A stretch of 64,000 nucleotides of DNA, taken from NCBI GenBank assembly GCA_964019055.1, contig OZ025217.1, forward strand, positions 10,181,755 to 10,245,754, given 5' to 3'. The position numbers and the translations under genes were made by a program. Position 1 is the stretch's first letter; each line of letters begins with the position of its first letter. The DNA is from Anthopleura xanthogrammica. Taxonomy: Eukaryota; Cnidaria; Anthozoa; Actiniaria; Actiniidae. This document shows positions 10,450 to 22,100 of the stretch, piece by piece. Below the pieces are notes generated by a model, which had not been told where the DNA came from, did not search any database, and worked only from the letters and a program-made list of their open reading frames with translations.

Positions 10450-12200
10450 ATAAAAACAAGATTGCAATGACATCAGAAGTTTTGCAAAATGTCTAATTGA
10501 AATAATAGCATAGTCTTTAGCCACACAGTGTGGGAGTAATCTATTTTTTCGCCGTAAGTTTTGTCTAAAAACGCCACTTACCCAACAACGAATTACCCAA
10601 AAAATATTTCGACATATTTTGACAAAAACAACAATTATTTTTCAAATTTGTTAATCATGAAAATATCACGCGATATTTTAATCAATCATTTGGTTTGTCA
10701 ATAGAGTTTTTTCTAGACGTCTACAAACATGGCTGCATGGTAGATGGTAGATCGTGAAGTATTTTTAGCTCAACTAGAATCATTAATCATTGTGAAAGTT
10801 ATTTTCGGTTTCAACTATTTAATTGAAATATTATCGTACTTAAAATCTTTAATTTGTGAAATTATTTCAAGGACAGAAACAAGGTAAACATGAAAAATAT
10901 TTCTTTAATTGCAAAATCGTTAAAGGTGATTTACACGGAAAGAAATAATGAAAAATTTCTAGATTTTATATAACTGAATTTTACTAAAAAATTAAACTAA
11001 GGAAAACAAAGCTGTGAGAAAAGATTTATTAAATGATATACGAATATTGCAAAATCGTTTTAAGGTGATTTACACATGACAGAAATCATGAAAAAAGATG
11101 TTCAATAATTGAAATTAAACATAACAAAGCTTTCTGTAAAGGAAAGCGGAGTCTTAGTCTTTTCATTCCTGTTGAGAAATGAATTCTCCGAAAATTTAGC
11201 AAAAATCCTAATGGAAATGCAGCTTGAAACTTAAGCTATGAACTGGCTTCTTCCTTTCGCTGAAATTTCCTTTCTTCTCTATTAATGGGAGAATAATAAG
11301 CATGGCGGGATAGTGTAAAACACTTTTATATAGAAAAACTCGGTACAATTAGGCATATTATGGCAGGAAAAAAAAGACAAAGAAACACTATCTTCTAAAG
11401 GGAAATAGTCAAAAAGAAGAAAAATTATTATTTTTAAAACTTTCCACAAATTTGTTTTTCCAAGGATTTCTATAAATCATGCAACAAAATAAAAACATTT
11501 TTTTTCAGAGTTCCATTTATATAAAAATAGAATTTTTAAAAACATATAGATTATGGGTTTTTTTTCTTGAAATAATATATTTATCCCATATCCCTTTTTT
11601 AAAGTAAAAAGCCTTCATATGCAGAGAGAAAAAACAATAAATTTAGAAATAAAATTTTCTCAGCAAATGAATGCAAATTATGATAGCAATTATAATTCAA
11701 TATATCACCTTTAGGGTAAAGTGTATTGGATAATAACTTTTCCAATTCAGTTTTTGCCAATCAAAAAATTTTGCAACACGGAAAACGGTTTCTAAAAACA
11801 ACGATCGTTGAAGCATGTCGTTTATGATTTAGAAAATATATATAATAAAATTGCAGTCCAATTTGTTTTTCTATTTTAAAAAATACATTCAGTCTAAGAT
11901 ATTTTCCCGAATGCGAAAAGCGATGAGGAAGCTTTTGATCACGTTTACCGCACATTTCTCGGCGAAACTTCACACATTTCTAAGTGGATTTTAACACTAA
12001 GAATCACGTACGAATTTTTAACAAAATTATTTTTTAAGATCTTTTGTCGATGAATGTTATTAAGCTTGAACTTAAACTGACAGAAAACTTTTAAAAAAAG
12101 CCAACTTAAAAGCATTGTGTGAATGCGGATAATTAAGCAATCCATGCTGACCAATCACAACCACTGACAGTCCATTTTGATTTTCCATACTCGACACACA
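10450..12200. other. AT-rich intergenic DNA
   Basis: I see no gene, RNA or complete mobile element. There is a local duplication: aaatcgttaaaggtgattta at about 10915 recurs as aaatcgttttaaggtgattt at about 11050. Confidence 0.5.
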
Positions 12201-12263
12201 GGCTGTGTTCGAGCGGCGTTTTTAAGTCTCAGAAAAGTCCAAAACTCTTAGAGTGTTTTCCAT

Positions 12264-12825
12264 TAGTCGGAACTGGCCGGCCAGACCGGTTTATTCACAA
12301 AGAGAATTCCGTTATTAATCAGAACTATCTACCCAGATCAAGCAATTCCTACATTGTATGAAGCATTCTGATGGAAACCGCTGTTTTTGAAGACCACAGA
12401 CTCATTTGTACAGGCTTAGCCTCGTTTATAAGTCATCTATTCAAAGGCACCATTAAAAGTCCGTGGGATTGGTATTATTCAACTTGCACATTCTTTACAT
12501 TACAGTTGGCTGTTGCTAATGATTTGCATAAGTCAACCGTAATGTAAAGAATGTGTAAGTTGAACAATACCAATGTTTTGAAATCCCACGGATTTTTAAT
12601 GATGTCGTTGAATAGCTGACTTATAAGCGAGGCTAAGCCTGTACAAATGAGTCTGTGGTCTTCAAAAACAGCGGTTTCCATCGAATGTGAAACTGGAGTA
12701 TTCCTACATTGTATGAAGCATTCTGATGGAAGGTATATAAAAACTAAGAGAAATCTCTCAATAAAAAGGTTTTTTCCCTTTTCCCTTTCAAGTTGAAGGT
12801 CTGCATGGCCGGCCAGTTCTGACTA
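12264..12825. mobile_element. MITE with nested hairpin and 31-bp direct repeats
   Basis: The outer inverted ends read AGTCGGAACTGGCCGGCC (from 12265) and GGCCGGCCAGTTCTGACT (to about 12824). Nested inside is a ~307-bp long-armed hairpin (12373..12679, edges GGAAACCGCTG and CAGCGGTTTCC). It is bracketed by two identical 31-bp direct repeats (12345..12375 and 12700..12730, starting ATTCCTACATTG). No ORF. Confidence 0.7.
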
Positions 12826-13644
12826 ACCCCAGAAATGATTTTCTAAACAAAGAGTAAAGGGCCCGGGTTTTGATCAACAATGCTTTGCGCGATTAATTGT
12901 TCACTTAGCTGGCCCTCCCTGATATCTTCGTTAGTTTAGAGTTCAAAATGAAAAGCAGTTCAATTTAATAAAGATATTTCACCTCATGTCTCGCTTCAAT
13001 GCAAAGGTAGGGTTACCTTTCAAGATGGTGCACGGAACTGTGAAAGGTACTATTCAACTGGGCAATACATATTATTCCAGAGAGAAAGATTTTTTCCTCG
13101 AATAAAGTCACGACAAAAAAGCGAGAACTATTGCAAAATCACGAACTGCATACGATTGATAATGAATGTTTATTGAATTCCAAAAAGAAAGGACTAAATA
13201 AAAGCGTTAAAATATTGAATACAGAGAAATATATTGTTCAATAATATATATAAATAGAATTGATTTTGATGCTATAATGAAATGCGAATAAGAATACATT
13301 GTTTCAAAAAAGATAACCTCAGGTGTGCCACAGAGATCTCAACTGGGGCCACACTATTACAACGATGTGAACACGGATAGCTCACGACGACCACATGAAT
13401 ATCTTACGACTACTACATGGATTACGGCATCAAGCACAAAAAAGTAAAAGCAAAGCTAATAACAAAGGTTTACTTTAACTTGAAAGCCTAACTCACAATA
13501 AATAGTTTGAAACAAGATCAGGTCCTAGTGTCAAGCGCCCCAGACACGGCAAAATATAACACGTTTTGTACAGATGATGTGAGTGTATGAAGTAGACAAT
13601 ATTTGTTCCAAAGTGAACACAAGGCCCTGTATAAAAGAAATATA

Positions 13645-13850
13645 TGAAAAGGATACTTTCTCCTTTTTCTCCTTCTCCTTCTCCTTCTCCTTCTCCTGTT
13701 CTCCTTCTTCTGCTCCATCTCTTTATCCTTTCCTTGTATCTCCTTCTCCTTTGCCTTCCTTCTTATCCTTCCTATCCTTTTCCTCCTCTTTCTTCTTCTT
13801 CGTCGTCGTTTTCTTCTTTTTCATTTCTCATTTTTATCATTAGTACTTCT
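13645..13850. repeat. Polypyrimidine (CCTTCT-rich) tract
   Basis: Strongly strand-asymmetric CT-rich DNA with imperfect TCTCCTTCTCCT repeats. The open frames are low complexity. Confidence 0.85.
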
Positions 13851-14384
13851 TAATAGTTCCACTAAAAGAAATCCCACAAGCAACATAAATAAATATAATT
13901 TATAAATACTAATACTGTATTAATAAAAACATTAAAATGATAATGATGAAAAAGTAATAAACTATTTTGCTAATGTTTTCTTATTTCAGACAACTTGTAC
14001 ATTTACATTTGTTTAACCTCCAATATCTTGCCACATGGATGCATATGTACTTTATTTACATTCTCTTGAGAATAAGATTCTTTTTTTGAGTTGTATCCAT
14101 ATTCACGTGTCTTTGTTAGCTCATTTAGCTAAAATAAACTCCAAAACTCCAAGGTAAACTCGTTTTAATAACATATTTTCATACTTGTGTACAACTCGAA
14201 GACAACCGTGTTCTCTCACTCACGCCATTTTCTCACTTGTAAGAGTCGGTCCAGTCTTTCAAATCTTCTCATGTGCAACCGTTAAAAAGAAGAAACGATA
14301 CTCTAGGGAATGACAAGTGGTCTGAAATAGGAAAATATTAGGCCAAAACTAGGTTCTATTACAACGTATTCACGAACGGTTACA

Positions 14385-14830
14385 TTATTCTAAGTTATGT
14401 ACTAAAATATTAAAACCTACGTGTGCTTTGTAGCGGAGACGAAATCCTCTTTTCCCGTGGTTATGATCGGAATGAAATTCTACAATAGCAACATGTCCTT
14501 TGATATCTAATACTTTGGGTTGAATATACGATCCACAGTGTCTACAACCAACTTGGTTGTACAGTCTGTCTAGGAACATTAAATAGTCGTATCTGTTGAT
14601 CGAAGAGAAGAGTGAGTCAAAAATAAATAACAGCAACAACAACAACGACAACTACGATAATAAAAGCAGCAATAACAACAACAGCAACCACAACATCAGC
14701 AGCAGCAGCAACAACAACAGCAATATCAAAAACACCAGCCACAGTAGCATCAGCAACAACAGCAGCAACATCAACAGCAACAACATCAAACTAGAACATC
14801 AGCAGCAGCTACAACAACAGGAACAACAGC

Positions 14831-14865
<35 letters not shown>

Positions 14866-16103
14866 CACCAACAACAACAGTAACAGCAGCAACAACAGCA
14901 ACAGAAACAGGAAAGGCAACGGCAACAGCAGCACATAACAACAATGACAAAAACAACAACAAAACACAACAGTGATAGCAAACAATAAATAAATAAAAAA
15001 TAAAACAGAAAACCATCTTATAGATCGTTAATAACGAAGAAAAAGTAGCCGAGACTTGTACTTACGCACAATTTTGATCTAACTCCAGAAACATGGTTTC
15101 AATAACTATGGTAATCACGTGATACATCTTCGGCAGGCTGATAATCCATTTACAGTCTGCGTTATCAGGATAGGATCGAGGGAAATTAGGGGATTGTATC
15201 ACCCCTTTAGATGACATCATAATGCCTCCACATCTAGCTGAGAAGAAAAGAAAGTGCACTACATGTCAGAATGTTTCCTATCTATTTCCTATTGATTGTA
15301 CTTGTGACCGTTGCATACCTCATCATATCATGAATGACATTAATTTAGCTATGAACCTAGGTTAACCTTGATGGTTATAATTATTGTAAATAGAATGTAT
15401 CCGTAAATATGTTAAATTGTGTTATATTTGATCCATAAATATGTAAATTGTGATGCAAAATAAAGTCCATGTCGATGAATAAAGGACATAAGCAGCAACA
15501 ACACCAGCAAAAGCAGCAACAACAAAGACGAGCACAACAACAGCAGCAGTAACAACAACAACAGCCAAAACAACGACAACGACAACAGCAATAAATCCAG
15601 TAGCATCAACAACAAAAACGAGGACAACAGCAGCAGCAGCAACAACTACAACAGCAACAACAGCAGGTGCAACATCAACAACAAAAACGAGGACAACAGC
15701 AACAGCAGCAACAACTACAGCATCAACAACAAAAACGAGGACAACAGCAGCAGCAGCAACAACTACAGCAGCAACAACAACAGGAGCAACATCAACAACA
15801 ACAACAGCAGCAGCAACACAACAACTACAGCAGCAACAACAACAGGAGCAACATCAACAACAACAGGAGCAACATCAACAACAACAACAGCAGCAGCAAC
15901 ACAACAACTACAGCAGCAACAACAACAGGAGCAACATCAACAACAACAGGAGCAACATCAACAACAACAACAGCAGCAGCAACACAACAGCTACAGCAGC
16001 AACAACAACAGGAGCAACATCAACAACAACAACAGCAACAACAGCAGCAGCAACACAACAACTACAGCAGCAACAACAACAGGAGCAATATCAACAACAA
16101 CAG

Positions 16104-16145
<42 letters not shown>

Positions 16146-19100
16146 GAGCAACATCAACAACAACAGCAACAACAACAGCAACAACAACAACAGCAGCAAC
16201 AATAACAGCCACAACAGCTGCAGCAAGAAAATTGTATCAAATCAAGTTACAGCACCATGAAGGATCATGTTTACCGCTGTTCTCGTGCATAGGCTTAATT
16301 ACCATGCATGATAACTCCTGAAGCAAAACAATCATCAACAGAAACCACAAAAAGAACACAAGTTTTATAAGTACAAGATCTTAATACTTACGCTCTTTTG
16401 TAGGTGAAGGATGAAAGTAAGTAATAGATATACGTTGCTTGGAACCTGTTACAGTGTCACAAAATGAGAAAAGATTGCAAAATTAGAAAGATTCGGGATA
16501 CGATCAAATCAAAAGTGCACTCTTGTTTTGCTGTGATTATATTTTTAACTAATACTAGTACTATAATTATCTATGAATACTGAATACTGCACAGTGATTT
16601 GGAGCTTGATAAATCGTAACAAGAAGCCAAAACCAGGCTAAGCCAACATGTTTTACCTATTGTAGCCAATACATCTCTTTTTGTAGAAATACAGAATACT
16701 TTTCATTGCTTTAGCCTTGAATTTCACAGGATAATGCGGCATTCACTATGTAGTATTAAGTAAAAGAACATTCATTGAAATAGCTGTACATTTTCAAGAT
16801 AAAAGAATTCACTCACTTAACATCTTGACAGAAATATGTGTAGTAGCTGTTGTAGATGTTGTCTGCATTCTTTGCGTCGGGCCTACTATGAGTTTTCCTG
16901 TAGAATTTGTTCGTGATTTAAGAAATGTCACAAGCTTTGTAGAAGGCAACACGGTGAACTTTTTAGCATCTTGTGTTATTCTACTAGTTGATGTAGTTGT
17001 AGTTGGTCTAGTATCTTGTGTTATTCTTCTAGTTGATGCAGTTGTAGTTGGTCTAGTATCTTGTATTATCCTACTAGTTGATGTACTTGTAGTTGGCCTA
17101 GTACCTTGTGTTTTTCTACTAGTTGATGTAGTTATAGTTGGTCTAGTGTCCTTTATAATTCTTCTGGTTGTTGTAGTTGTAGTTGGTCTAGTATCCTTTA
17201 TTCTTCTTCTAGTTGATGCAGTTGTAGTTGGTCTAGTATCTTCTGTTATCCTACTAGTTGTACTTGTAGTTGGCCTAGTATCTTTTGTTATCCTACTACT
17301 TGATGTACTTGTAGTTGCTCTAGTATCTTCTGTTATTCTTCTAGTTGATGCAGTTGTAGTTGGTCTAGTATCTTCTGTTATCCTACTAGTTGTACTTGTA
17401 GTTGGCCTAGTATCTTTTATTATCCTACTACTTGATGTACTTGTAGTTGCTCTAGTATCTTCTGTTATTCTTCTAGTTGATGCAGTTGTTGGCTGTACTC
17501 TCGTATGAGCTCTTTCTTGTGCAAGCGAACCATTCCTTGCCGTTGGTTTGTTCTTAAAAACCGTTGCTGCTGGGATTTTTTTCGTTGCTATAACAATAGT
17601 TTTTACCAGCAGATTTTCCATTGTTGTTGTAACATATTTTGTTGTTTTCCCCCTGTTAGTTGTCAAAGGCTTTTTTGTAGTTTTAAAATCTGAAAAATAT
17701 TTTCGCAGTCAAGGTACGCGAAATTATTCTTATAAATTTACTTTGGCGCGCAATTTGATTGGTTTTGAGGAAGCCATGGCAACGTTTGAGGTTTATGGCA
17801 ACCTGCGTTTGCATCTGGGTGACTGCTATATCATGCACTTATATCTGAGTGACAAGGTTGGCCAAGCAGTAAGACGTTTCCTTTTCATCTACAGATGGGG
17901 TCGTGGGTTCAACTCCTGCGGCCACCATATGTGAATAAAGTTTATTTGATGTGCATGTGTTGTTCTGTCCTTATATCGCCACGAAAGTTTTTCTCTGATT
18001 TCTCCTGTCTCCGTAGAAATCACCATGCAAGTCGAGACTAAGTTTCACAAATTGAATTAAAAAGTTTTGGCATTTTGTCCAATTGTCAGGCAAGTTTGAA
18101 AATTTTCTTTTCATGCATATTTTTTACTAAAGAACGAAAGACCCTCTTACCTAATTTGCATAACATAGTTTGAGTATGCGCAGACTGTTTTTCTCCTGTC
18201 AAGGATGAAAAATCCAATCATAAAAATGAACTTGGGAGCGTGCGCAAAAGAATCTTACCACAGAATTCTTCGTCGCTTTTATCATCGCAGTCATCAGCAT
18301 GATCACAGTGCCAGGTCAAGGGTATGCACTTGTTGTTCTTACACTTGAAATAATCAGGAGGACATGTTGGCGCCGCTGAAGACGAAAACAAAAATTAGCT
18401 TTTATAATTCTTGGTTTGCAATCGTTCCCAAAGGAGTAAACTAGCAAAAGCAATGGCCGCCATGTTGGAAGATATAACAAAAGAATTCATTGAAAAATCG
18501 TTCGTCAAATTCTTCCAACGTGGCTCCCAAGGTCGCTCGACTTTTTACTTCATTTTACCAACTTTAATCGTCAAAAAAATAATGAAATCGCAACAGAATC
18601 AAAAAAAAAATTATTGATTATGTGATTTTTAGGGTCAGAACTTTCATATCAAACACAAACTGGCGAACCCTTATATGCACTTTAAGATTGAATGTCACTG
18701 GAAAGAAGGATTGTACGAAATTAAATCTACGTAAAGAATCGTCTCTGGGGGGAGGGGGTCTCAGAGTAAGAGCCTTAGATGAGGAGGAGGGATTGGAATT
18801 ACTGAGCTGGGGGGAGGGGGGTTAGGGACTGTTCAAAAACGAGGGAGGGAGGCTGAAAAGAAAAATCGTCATACCCAAACTTACAGCAGCCTATGAAATG
18901 CTCGTCGCTTCCATCATCACAGTCAGGATCTCCATCACACACCCATGACTCTGAGATACATTTGCTGCCGTTCTTACACCGAAACTTTCCTATTGTACAC
19001 GTCTTGGACGCTGAAAAAAGGAATGTTATGAATATTAATTTTAATAGAATAATATTAGAAATATCATTCATGATGGAATTGTAGTAAAGTGTGGTCCTCT

Positions 19101-22100
19101 ACAAATGACCCTCAATCGTGAAACAAACGAATAAGTATAATTTCTTTAATATGAATATTAGACACTTATATAGTACGCGCGCTCTAATTGGTCGAGAACT
19201 GTGCTGTATTGTGGAATGGAGCACGGTGATGACGTCATTTGCCTGTTTTGCAAAGAAGTATAAGAAAACTACAACAGATTTTTTTTCTTTCTAAAGAAAT
19301 GTTTTTGTTTTTTTTTAATTTAGATTTCGTGCTTTCACTACCTGCGTACTGTATTGCTGAATGAAGTATGGAAAAACCTGTTTTATTTCTTAAATAAACG
19401 AAAAATATATTGCTATTTTGTTTGTTCTCGCTCGTTAGGTTATCATGGTTATGTAGAAAAAAACATCATAATTGTCATAGTTAATATTCTTTCCCTGACG
19501 ATGGGTCAGAGACCCTAAAGCTTGGAAGTAAAACTATTTCTAAAGATACTGTGTTGACGAAGCATGTTCAAACGAAATAAAACCAACACAACCATATAGT
19601 ATAATAGTATAATATTTCTAGAAAATATTAACGCGTCAGGGTTACAACGCACGTTTTCTTAAATGTTTCATAATAGTAATCAGTTCTTACCATATTTCTT
19701 TGAGAATGTCCTTGAAATTGTGAGTTATTTCGAGATATTCACCGTCTACAAAAACCATAAGTTTCCAATCCATTTCTAGTGATTTGTTAGCGGTTTTCTA
19801 GGTCATTTCTTCAGCCAAGTGCTCCAAAAGGTCACAGATAATTGCGCTCTTAAAAGTGAGCAGATGTTTCGAGTCATTTGACGTTATTTTCTGTTAAAAC
19901 CCTTTAAAAAATCTACTCGAAGCCATCCAGCAGGCGACTTGAAGCGTTTGTAGAAAGTACCGAACGATTATCATATTCAGATTGTGCATATTTAACATTC
20001 ATTGTAGTGTATTCCCCTGAGAATTATTTTATTCTCTCCCGGTAATGCTTGAGAAGATATATCACAACATAGCCACGATATAACGCGCGCTCTGATTGGC
20101 TCGATATCTTTCAACAAAAAATTGGAAGTCCAACAAATTCCATCCTGTGAACGTGTCTGTGATGTTGCTATGACAAAAAGCCATTTCAATGTACAATTTT
20201 CAATGTAAAGGCGTGAAAGGTTTCTTACCGCAGTTGGCTTCGTCGTCTCCTTTCTTACAATCCTTCGTGCCATCACACACCCATAATCTTTTAATGCATC
20301 CACCTTCTTCGCATTTGTATTCATTGGGTTTACAGGTCGAAGCCGCTGCCAAACAAAGCGAAAAGTCAAAGATTTCTCGAAGGAAGAGTAAAAATTGCTG
20401 TGATAAAAATATGGTTAAATTGCTGCACAAATTGGTTATAACCCCCTTGCAGCACGTCGGAACGCAGCTCAATTTGGAGGGGGGAAAAACAGGTTCCAAT
20501 TATAACGAGATTTAAATTCTTTTCTTGCACTCCAAATTGAGCTGCTTTGACGTCACGTGCAAGGGGTCTATTATCAACCATAATCAGTTATTTAGGGAAG
20601 GTGTGCGAGGGAAGGTGTGCGAGGGGGTAGCTCATAAAATTCAGTTTTCCATGTTACGTATTACTTTTGAAAAGAAAATCGAATGATACTGTCTAATATT
20701 ATCGATAACAGTTTCTCTCCTTAACTTTTACTGATGCACGGGATACCTGTGGATTGGCGGGAACTTTTCGCGCCAAATCGCGTTCTCCCCTCATTTTGTA
20801 CGCTCGCCATCTCCGTCTCTCAATACCAATTATAAAGTTATTAAAATTAACGAAGTTTCTTATAAAAATCGGAGGATAGGAAGTTTTGTGATGCAAAGAC
20901 ATAGAGAAAAGGGGTGCATCCAGAATTTTCTACATGCGCGGAGGTGACTCTCCCTAATAAATTCAGCATCTCCCTTACCTTCTCCCAAAGACTATTTTTC
21001 GTTTATTTTTTAATACCTGGGACAATTATTCACATGTCTCTATCATTGCAAGGTCACCGTTCGTCTCGCTTCGATGCAAAGGCACGGCTACCTTTCAAGG
21101 TGGCGCAGGGACCTGTGAAGGGGACTATTCACCATTCCCCTAGCTAATTACGTCTTGATACACCTACAACCAGATTCCTCTTTGAATTCTTTTTCTTATT
21201 CAAATGTTGTAACTCTTTTGGTGGTCGCAAGATAATGGTGTTAATTAGAACAGCAAAAGGAACTACGAAAAGGATTCTGGTAGTAGAGGTATCAACCGTA
21301 ATAAGGGGAATCGAGAATTGGAGGGAACTACAGGCATTCTAGGATCCTCGTTGATAAGTCCCTGCTCAAACTTACAACAGTCTTTTTCATCTGCTTCATC
21401 CTGACAATCAGCGTCACCATCACATACCCACGTGGACCTGATGCACAGACCGTTAGGGCACTGGTACTCATCCGGGGCACATGTACGAGACCCTACTTGT
21501 ATGAGAAAAAGAACGAAAAACAAACTTAAAAAGAGAATAATGGAGGAGAAGAGAGATTATTGTGGTACTTGACAATCAAGAGTAGGGTAGTGGTGGTACA
21601 CTCGCCTCACACCTCTGGAATCTTGGGTCAATTCCGGGGGTACCCGATTGTCAGTTATCTACTAATTAATTTTACAAGCGCTGGCCATAATATTTAACCA
21701 AAATAACAGAAATGTCAGTTGGTCAGCTAATTCACTACTAATTTTTTTATAGGCTATTTCTCAGTTAGCTACTAAATTTTAGGCCAATTGCCAGTTAAGT
21801 GTAAACCCCATTGACACCCTCCGTAAAACTTACGACAGTTTTTCTCGTCGCTTCCATCTCCACAGTCATTCTCATAATCACATACCCAAGGCTGTGGGAT
21901 ACATTTGGAGTTTGCACATCTGAACTTTTTGGGTCCACATTTGAACTGCTGAGCTGTAAATAACAGACAGTATAAACACAAGTAAAGAGGAGAACAGAGG
22001 GGAGGGGAGGGGAGGGGGAGAGGAGGTGAGAGGAGCGCACAGCACAGCACAGCACAGCACAGCACAGCACAGCACAGCACAGCACAGCACAGCACAGCAC

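Noticed and set aside
9773..10524. 177- and 228-codon Ser/Phe/His-rich minus-strand frames
   Set aside because: Produced by (GA)n and (GAAT)n microsatellites; no domain or splice support.
15667..16260. 197-codon poly-Gln/Asn protein on the plus strand
   Set aside because: It is antisense to an intron of the LDLa/CUB gene and consists of CAA/CAG repeats only.
16825..17508. 227-codon Val/Leu-rich plus-strand frame resembling a membrane protein
   Set aside because: It is the exact antisense of the Thr-rich exon; the exon has matching splice sites and phase on the minus strand.
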